From: Rhabdophis nuchalis
Lineage: Eukaryota; Chordata; Lepidosauria; Squamata; Natricidae
DNA: 64,000 bases
Assembly: GCA_039707465.1 (NCBI GenBank)
Contig: CM077644.1
Location: 147,568,962 to 147,632,961 of the forward strand
Direction: 5' to 3'
A program made the translations under genes and the position numbers. Of this stretch, positions 10,521 through 64,000 are shown piece after piece. Within the stretch, counting starts at the first letter, position 1. The number at the start of each line of letters is the position of its first letter. The notes beneath the pieces are model-generated. The model was not told where the DNA came from. It did not search any database and worked only from the letters and a program-made list of their open reading frames with translations.

Positions 10521-11366
10521 TCCAGTATTTGAGGGGCTGCCATAAAGAACAGGGGGTCAAATTATTTTTCAAAACACCAAAGGACAAGAAACAATGGTTA
10601 GAAACTAATCAAAGAGAGAAGCAACCTGGGATTAAGAAGGAACTTCCTAACAGTGAGGACAATTAATTGGTGGAACAGCTTTCCTTCAGAAATTGTGGGT
10701 GCTCCATCACTGGAGGTTTTGAAGAAGAGACTAGATAGTCACTTGCCTGAAATAGTATAGGATCTCCTGCTTGAGCAGGGGGCTGGACTAGAAGTCCTCC
10801 AAGCTCCCTTCCAGCTTCTATTCTATTCTAAAATAAATAAATAAATAAATAATTTAATTTATAACCCGCTCTCTCTCCCCGAAGGGACTCGAGGCGGGGC
10901 ACAGGGAAATTAAAAATGCATATAAAACCACAAACAATACAGTATTAAAAAAGGATTAAACTAAACCCTGCGCTAAAATCCCATGTTAAAACTAAAACAA
11001 ACCCCTAAAAACCCCTAAAAACAGTTAAGTTATCCCAGGCCGGCCAAGCAAAAGAAATGTGTTTTTAATTTTTGACGGAAGGAGCGGAAGTCCGTAGTTG
11101 TTCTAATATCAGGGGGAAGGTCGTTCCAGAGGGTCGGGCCCGCCACAGAGAAGGCCCTTCCCCTGGGCGTCACCCGCTGGCACAGCCTAGTGGACGGTAC
11201 CCGGAGAAGTCCCTCTCTGTGGGAGCCAATCGGCCGCAGGGATGTATGGGGCAGGATGCAATCCCACAGATAACTAGGTCCCGTGCCATGGAGCGCTTTA
11301 AAGATGATAACCAACACCTTAAAGATGATAACCAACACCTCTATTCTATTCTATTCTATTCTATTC
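10521..11366 (+). mobile_element. CR1 LINE 3' end with (ATTCT)n tail, split by an L2
   Basis: 10521-10820 is the CR1 3' end (tggaggttttgaagaagaga, ggctggactagaagtcctcc). Its (ATTCT)n tail starts at 10820 and resumes at 11341-11366, with the antisense L2 between. CR1 ends with this pentamer tail are typical of snakes. Confidence 0.85.
10841..11340 (-). mobile_element. L2-clade LINE 3' end inserted in a CR1 microsatellite tail
   Basis: (AAAT)n tail at its 3' end (10841), L2 3' UTR, then the minus-strand frame ending FRSFRQKLKTHFFCLAGLG. At its 5' end a 21-bp unit (aaagatgataaccaacacctt) is tandemly doubled at 11300-11340. Confidence 0.88.
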
Positions 11367-11775
11367 GCATTCAGTCCTAGTTTGATTCAAACTACTGGAC
11401 TCAGTCTTCCATCCTTCTGGGGTTGGTAAAATGAGGACCCAGATTGTTGGGGGTAACATGCTGACCAAAGGAAGGAAGGACTCACCGGAGAAGAGCTTAA
11501 TGCTGGGAAAGATAGAGGGCAAAAGAAGAAGGGGACGGCAGCAAATGAGGTGGCTGGATGGAGTCACTGAAGCAGTCCACGTGAGCTTAAATGGGCTCCA
11601 GAGGACAGGAAGGCCTGAAGGAACATTGACCATGTGGTCGCGATGTGTCAGACATGACTTTGCAACTAACAACAACAACAACAAACTTGCTGACATTGTA
11701 AACCACCTGGAAAGTGCTATAAAGCATTCTGGGGTAGTATATAAGTCTAAGTGCTATTGCTATTGCTACTGCAGA
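11366..11775 (+). mobile_element. tRNA-derived SINE split by a Bov-B end
   Basis: The body aaaatgaggacccagattgt and the tail gtctaagtgctattgctatt flank the Bov-B insertion. Same family as 6001-6240. Confidence 0.8.
11466..11683 (+). mobile_element. Bov-B (RTE-clade) LINE, 3' end only
   Basis: Carries the unmistakable Bov-B 3' region (tgctgggaaagatagagggc, ggtggctggatggagtcact, gtggtcgcgatgtgtcagac) and the (AAC)n tail. Target duplication AACATGCTGAC (11455-11465) / AACTTGCTGAC (11684-11694). Heavily 5'-truncated. Confidence 0.92.
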
Positions 11776-12277
11776 ACTGGCCCAAATTGAATCTCTGCTG
11801 TTTCTTGGGATTCAATTTTCTGAACAGGATGCGCATACCCCAATTTAATAATCTTGAGCAAAGCTGAGGATTAACATGCCTTGGTCTTCAGTGATTTGTA
11901 CATCGTAATTTAATTCAGGATTTTCAACCTATGCTGGAAGGAGAGATTTCGCTGCGTAAAATAGCCTTTGAAATTGCAATTGTTGAGTTGTAGTGCCATC
12001 TAACGGACTGAGGAAGAAATGAAATACACTCTGAAACAAGGAAATGTTTTGGTCACATAGGAAAAGTGGGCAGGGCCATTACCCCCATCTAGGCTTTTTT
12101 GACACCTTGCAGACACCTGTATGCCTCATTGCCTTTTATCAAGACTTTGGTTTTCCAAGCTAGACATATCCAAGCCTTCTATTATTTGTGAGAGTTTTCT
12201 CCCTTGGCCATCTAATATGCTTTCCTCTGGAGACATTCAAAATTCTCAATATTTTTCCAAGAAGGCAGCGTCCAGAA

Positions 12278-12513
12278 CAGAGGTGGTATTCAGCAGGTAC
12301 TGACCAGTTCTGGAGAACCAATAGTAGAAATTTTGAGTAGTTCGGAGAACCAGTAAATACCACCTCTGACTGGCCACGCCCCCATCTATTATCTGCCTCC
12401 CGAGTCCCAGCTGATCGGGAGGGAATGGGGATTTTGCAGTAACCTTCCCCTGCCATGCCCACCAAGCCACGCCCACAGAACCAGTAGTAAAAAAAAATTG
12501 AATCCCACCACTG
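12278..12513. mobile_element. hAT MITE (CAGAGGTGGTATTCAGC family)
   Basis: Ends CAGAGGTGGTATTCAGC and TTGAATCCCACCACTG. Exact 8-bp target duplication GTCCAGAA on both sides. It ends about 680 bp upstream of the PDE6B start codon. Confidence 0.95.
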
Positions 12514-12839
12514 GTCCAGAACTAAAGCTCATATTTTCGGAGAGCTCTGGCTAATTCAGAATTTAAAGGAACAAGGTCTTCTTTTGCACCTGACTCAAGA
12601 TCTTTTAATTTCAAGTAATATAACTGATATGTGTGCTTCTCTCTTTGCTGATTATCCAAGCAGGAGAAGATATAAAATAATTGAATGCCTTAAGCAGAAA
12701 TCCAACCCATGGCCAGCCTACAATGAGCCAGCTCCTCCATTAAAAAAAAAAGATTATAGAGAAAATAGAGAAAATACAACCTCTTCTGACCATTTCTATG
12801 TCAGTCCGTTTACAATTAGTTTTTTTTCTGACTAGATAC

Positions 12840-13189
12840 ACTCCTGCTGAGAACAGGTGTAATTAGATAGGAAACTGACTGGCTAAGGATTACAATTGAG
12901 CTGTGTGTATTTAATTAGACTCCAAGAAGCTTATTTCAGTTCTACTATCACCATTAGGGGAGAGGGAAAATCATAATCACATATACATACGCCCTTATTT
13001 GAAACCAGTCATTTAAGCTGCTTGGTTAAGAAGATCTGCTCTCCCACACCCTGGTCAAAACAATAGCTTGTTGTTGGATAATTGCCTTGTTGATTACAAT
13101 CTCCACACTCTACACAAACACTGTACTTGTGGGACCACGTTATTCTGCACAGCCGTTGCCTGAAGGCTCCAGAATCAGAATTTCCCATC
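12840..13189 (+). promoter_or_regulatory. Candidate PDE6B proximal promoter and 5' UTR
   Basis: This 350-bp stretch directly upstream of the start codon is free of recognisable repeats, unlike most of the window. It holds homeobox-type half-sites GGATTA (12887-12892), TAATC (12974-12978) and GATTA (13092-13096), the kind bound by CRX/OTX2 in photoreceptor promoters. No clear TATA box or NRL site was recognised. The transcription start cannot be fixed from sequence alone. Confidence 0.4.
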
Positions 13190-60413
<47,224 letters not shown>

Positions 60414-60790
60414 AGTAATGTTATAAGATTACAATAGGTCAGCAGTACTTCAGGGCGGTTTCACAAATATTGCATCAGATTTGCCAGGTGTACAGATGAA
60501 CAAGAGCCATAGCAATGTGGATCTAGAGAAGCACATGTGTAGTTTCAAATGTGCTGCATTTATACGTCTCCTTGAAAAACTTAAGATATACATAGCTAAG
60601 TAGCTGAAGATGCTCCCATATGTTCTAGTTATCCTGGACATGACATGAATATATGTTTGAGCTACATGAACATTCTGTGTCACTAAACTAAATCTCTGCC
60701 TCATGTGGTATTTTGTGGCTATATTATTAGAAATCTAGAATAATCTGCTTCTCAAGATTGTTTTGTAAAATAAAGGGCCAATCATGGCTG
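60414..60790 (+). other. PDE6B: PDE6B 3' UTR
   Basis: Repeat-free sequence after the stop codon, running to the first canonical AATAAA (60769-60774). Cleavage is expected about 10-25 bp beyond. The end is inferred from the signal only. Confidence 0.6.
60769..60774 (+). promoter_or_regulatory. PDE6B: Polyadenylation signal AATAAA, PDE6B
   Basis: First canonical AATAAA downstream of the PDE6B stop codon, 355 bp after it. Confidence 0.6.
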
Positions 60791-60861
60791 AAGTAGTTTG
60801 AAATTAAGCAGACTCATAACAAAGCTTTGGAGGACCTAAGGTGCTCTCATCAATAACTTGT

Positions 60862-60913
60862 ACAAGAGGAAAGGTGGCTCAGTGGCTAAGATGCTGAGCT
60901 TGTTGATCAGGAA
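60862..60913 (+). mobile_element. SINE head fragment matching 58634 plus its flank
   Basis: caagaggaaaggtggctcag then tggctaagatgctgagcttg equals the 5' end of the SINE at 58634, including about 10 bp of that copy's unique 5' flank. It stops at ttgatcagga. Confidence 0.75.
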
Positions 60914-61104
60914 GAATTTCAGCACAGCCCATATGAAGGAAAGACGAATCTGTAGATGGAACGCAATCAGCCATCAAAGGGAGAAAAACGAAATCTATTC
61001 CCATACAAATCACTGGGGAAGACACACACCATAATCACAAATCCTGCTTCTGCAAGACATTAAATTGCAGCCCCCGTTTCAAATGTTCATTAGAGGGACT
61101 AAAG

Positions 61105-61238
61105 CAGGGGTGTCAAACTCACGGCATCACAGCGATGTTGCATGATGTATCGGGACTTTTTCCCACTTTGCTAAACTGGGCATGGGCATGACCAGTGCAT
61201 GACACATCTGGCTCTGGGCCAGGAGTTTGACAGCCATG
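61105..61238. mobile_element. hAT MITE ('ggggtgtcaaactca' family), 134 bp
   Basis: Ends CAGGGGTGTCAAACTCACGG and GAGTTTGACAGCCATG. Weak flanking repeat (ending taaag on both sides). Confidence 0.85.
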
Positions 61239-61241
61239 GTG

Positions 61242-62934
61242 TAAAGATTCAAATTGGGTCTTGGACATTAGCCTTTACTTATTATTACAGAATACTTCCT
61301 TCCTGTATCGACAAGTAAATCCCAGGTTAACACACACACACACACAGCTTACTTTCAGAGGCAAAGCAATTATTTGTTGTGAGCATTTTTTGCTTATAGA
61401 CCAAATAAATGCTAGAACTGTCCAGAAAAGCTGGTGATTATTGGCAAATGCAGTTTATTTTCATGTCAAGGATATAATGGGGAAGCAGAGCATATAAGCA
61501 TTTGTGATTTGACATTTTTTAAAAAAAAATTTATTGGCTGCCTAACTCAATTGAAATAAAATAAAATAAATTCTGTAAAAACATGTGAAGAGTTGGGGAC
61601 TGAGCCATCCAGAATTATAATTTAGTACTACTGAATGAAATAGAACTGAAACTGTATATAAGCAAATTGCTTTTCCATCACAAAGTATGGAAATAAATAT
61701 GGAAGAGCAAGGAGATCAGCCTGGTAGCTAAATACAAATTATTCTGCATTACCATGTTTTCCTATGGCTGAACCAGGAAAAAATTAGACTTGCTCAAGCT
61801 GTAGTCTTAAAAATTCCTGAGCATTCCTCGGTCAGCAAAGGTGACGAGCAACTACTGGAGTATACAGCACCAGTCATATCACTTCTGTGCAAAATCACAA
61901 AACTCTTATCTTACAGTACTTATTTCAGTCATGTCATCTGATCAAACGCATTGGAAAAGGAAGCTATTCTTGGAACTGTCAGCGGTAAGAGGAAATGATG
62001 TTGCCAGAAAACAGGGTGAGTGGATACTATCAATGTCACCCTCTGCCAGAGCATAAAGCAAATGAAAAAAGCCATACGAGATCAGAAAACGTGTAGAGCT
62101 GGTCCATAGAATTATGAAGAATCAGGCATCATTGAATGGATAGCATTAACACATTACAAATAGGATAGCAATGCTAAAGACTAGTTTCTGGTAACCGACT
62201 GTATAATTGTAGTTAAATCTCACAAGCGTGTACAAATTTAATTTGAACAGTTATTTTTAAAAATAAAGCATTTAAAAACCTTACATTTATTCATCTACTT
62301 GCCTTAAATCTTTCAAATAGTGTTTTTTCTCAGCATATGCCATGTATAAGGAAAACTGAAAATGGATGACTTATTAGTGTGCAAGGTGTTACTAGTAGGT
62401 AATTTTCTGAGGAAAATGAAAACTACATGCTCAAAGCTAAAAAAAATCTACATCCAATATTGAGAATGAATCAGTGGTCTGATCTTTACAGTGATTAGAA
62501 TTCATGTTGGTCATCAAAAGCGTGTAATTTTTATACAACAGAATGCTATAAAAAGCAGAAGTTGGAATATTCTTTGGATCAGATCAGGCGTTTCTATTCT
62601 TAATCACATCAGTTTGCTTTAGCAGTTTTATCCAACATTTTCCCTTTCACTACTTACAAAACATATAGCTTTCAACATATACTGTAGTCAGGTATCTCCA
62701 AACAGTATGGAGCATCTTCTTTAGATACAGTCTACCTAACAGAAGACTGTAGCTACTCAAGTATCATCAGTGCTAACATCATCACTAGCACACGTGTGTA
62801 TCAGTCAATACACAAACAGCATCAACACAAAGACTTCGAGAATAAACGCAGATCAGCACGCTATTTCATTTTGTCATTTCTTTTTTAATTAGCACTATGC
62901 ACATTAAGAAAGTCAACATTGTTGTGAATGTCTG
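61242..62934. other. PDE6B-ATP5ME intergenic region
   Basis: Only a short (AC)n at 61330-61346 and AT-rich DNA. No gene or named repeat recognised. The part below about 62915 lies between the two convergent 3' ends. Confidence 0.45.
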
Positions 62935-62940
62935 TTTATT
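62935..62940 (-). promoter_or_regulatory. ATP5ME: Polyadenylation signal AATAAA, ATP5ME
   Basis: TTTATT on the + strand reads AATAAA on the minus strand, 86 bp after the ATP5ME stop. It sits about 2.1 kb from the PDE6B signal, so the two genes converge without overlap. Confidence 0.65.
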
Positions 62941-63025
62941 GATGTAAATAAATGTATTTTAGACATTTAGAATTATCTACTTCAGCATTTCAAAGATTGG
63001 ATATAAAGATGTGGACCAAGGAGGT

Positions 63026-63048
63026 TTATTTCAGTATTGATTCTTGAG
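63026..63048 (-). CDS. ATP5ME: ATP5ME last coding exon (ATP synthase membrane subunit e), partial gene
   Basis: On the minus strand a strong acceptor (T-rich tract at 63051-63066, then AG) is followed by two bases completing a codon, then Gln-Glu-Ser-Ile-Leu-Lys-stop. The mammalian subunit e C terminus is ...Asp-Ser-Ile-Leu-Lys-stop, carried on a tiny last exon. An AATAAA lies 86 bp downstream. In mammals ATP5ME lies just downstream of PDE6B in the opposite direction, exactly as here. Subunit e is a small one-helix inner-membrane protein of the F1Fo synthase dimer interface. The earlier exons are not seen in 63051-64000 and should lie beyond the window. The match is short, so the call leans on synteny plus splice and poly(A) signals. 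Confidence 0.82.
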
Positions 63049-63050
63049 CT

Positions 63051-63512
63051 GAAAAAAAAAAAAAAAGGCAATTAGCAAAAACAGCAGCAAGCTACATCCT
63101 AAATGCACACAGATTTTAAACACTTTTTTGAAGAAAGCTTTATGAAGTATATTCTTATCAGTTGTTTTGGAAATTCTCCTTAACTGATAATACTTTAGCT
63201 ACCAGATGATCAAAGTTACAATAACATTCTCTTCCAAATATGGAAATTTATGACATATTAGCTTTATACTATAATTTCCCCCCAAATTAAAATCAATATT
63301 TAAAATCATCTACAATCAGATGTAGCCACCCTTGAAGCACATTCATTGAAATCAACAACTGGTTCTTTCCACTGATGCCTGAGGCCTCCACAGACAACCA
63401 CAATAAAAGAAAAATGACACACATAGAAACATTTGATGCAAGTATATAATCTATTGTATTTGCATTGTGATGTATGTTTCATCACTTCCCCCAGCTCCCA
63501 GGAGGATGTTTT
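63051..63512 (-). other. ATP5ME last intron, proximal part
   Basis: Begins with the long T tract (minus strand) of the last acceptor. No exon recognised. Confidence 0.5.
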
Positions 63513-63830
63513 CACGTGCAGCAAGAGTATTGTATGCACAAACTTGGAAAAGCAGTGGACACTTCCAGTGGAAGATTGGATTAGAAAGTTAACTGGATTT
63601 GCAGAAATGATAAAGCTGGCTAGTTTAGCGAGAAAAAAATTGGCGAAAGATGTTTTTAAGACCAGAAACCTTTTGTGGACTTTCTATTGAAAGAAAAAAG
63701 ATTAAAAAGAGACAAAGAAGATGGATAAAAGATTATAATCATTACTCAATAGAAAGAAAGGCAGAATTTATATGTTTATTCACTTCCTTCCTTTTTTCAC
63801 TTTATATCTTACCACATTAAAAATGCATAT
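63513..63830 (+). mobile_element. L1 LINE ORF2 C-terminal remnant and 3' end, frameshifted
   Basis: One frame reads ARVLYAQTWKSSG and the next frame continues WTLPVEDWIRKLTGFAEMIK then LASLARKKLAKDVFKTRNL to a stop at 63688. This is the order of the L1 ORF2 C terminus (ARxLYAQxWK, then P..EDWI.K..E.AEM.KL), broken by a frameshift near 63553. Confidence 0.7.
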
Positions 63831-63834
63831 AATT

Positions 63835-64000
63835 TATTTATATCTTGCTTTATAAATAACTAACAAATTTACAAACAACTCAAGGTGGTGAAGATATCCG
63901 ACATACCTTCCTCCTCCAATTTTCCTCACAACAACAACTCTGTGAGGTGGGTTAAGGTGAGAGAGAAGATTTTCATGGCTAATTAGAATTCAGTCTCTTA
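63835..64000. mobile_element. Interspersed repeat running out of the window
   Basis: caactcaaggtggtgaagat and ctccaattttcctcacaaca with aactctgtgaggtgggttaa match a common squamate SINE/LINE 3' segment. The right border is beyond the window. Confidence 0.55.

Noticed and set aside
13127..13189. Upstream in-frame ATG as the PDE6B start
   Set aside because: The 21 extra residues have no counterpart in the family, whose N terminus aligns with the Met at 13190.

Overview
This window is vertebrate nuclear DNA, almost certainly from a squamate reptile and most likely a snake. The evidence is a spliced eye gene with GT-AG introns, CR1 LINE ends fused to (ATTCT/AGAAT)n microsatellites as is typical of snakes, a Bov-B (RTE) LINE end, young L2-clade LINEs, L1 pieces, tRNA- and 5S-derived SINEs, and very many hAT and Tc1/mariner-like MITEs. 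There are no prokaryotic features. Most open frames in the window are chance frames inside repeats.

The main gene is PDE6B, the rod photoreceptor cGMP phosphodiesterase beta subunit, on the + strand. All 22 coding exons can be placed between 13190 and 60413. They join without a frameshift or premature stop into 853 codons, have legal GT-AG borders, and keep the GAF-A, GAF-B, metal-binding HD and CaaX features. The 3' UTR probably ends after the AATAAA at 60769-60774. Downstream, in convergent orientation, lies the last coding exon of ATP5ME (mitochondrial ATP synthase subunit e, minus strand, 63026-63048) with its own AATAAA at 62935-62940. This matches the PDE6B/ATP5ME order known in mammals.

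Layout. 1-13189: upstream flank with nested transposons, including a four-layer nest at 2266-4629, and no recognised coding exon. 13190-60413: PDE6B, whose introns are packed with repeats. The notable ones are an L2 with a continuous 534-codon reverse-transcriptase frame (22305-23909), three hAT MITEs that each carry a (GAAA)n tract (20336, 26250, 49543), an 82-bp minisatellite (31327-31692), an ORF1-only L1 with 15-bp target duplications (46885-48863), a chromodomain scrap of a Ty3/gypsy chromovirus (56808-56951) and an unclassified non-LTR fragment (59151-59912). 60414-63025: 3' UTR and intergenic DNA. 63026-64000: ATP5ME end, its intron, an L1 ORF2 tail and the start of another repeat.

I found no sign of a new multi-gene system. 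The observations most worth checking are the HAL1-like L1, microsatellite spread by a hAT MITE, the A90/W91 change in the PDE6B GAF-A domain, and the depth of transposon nesting. Repeat family names are from memory of typical sequences, so some are given only at superfamily level.
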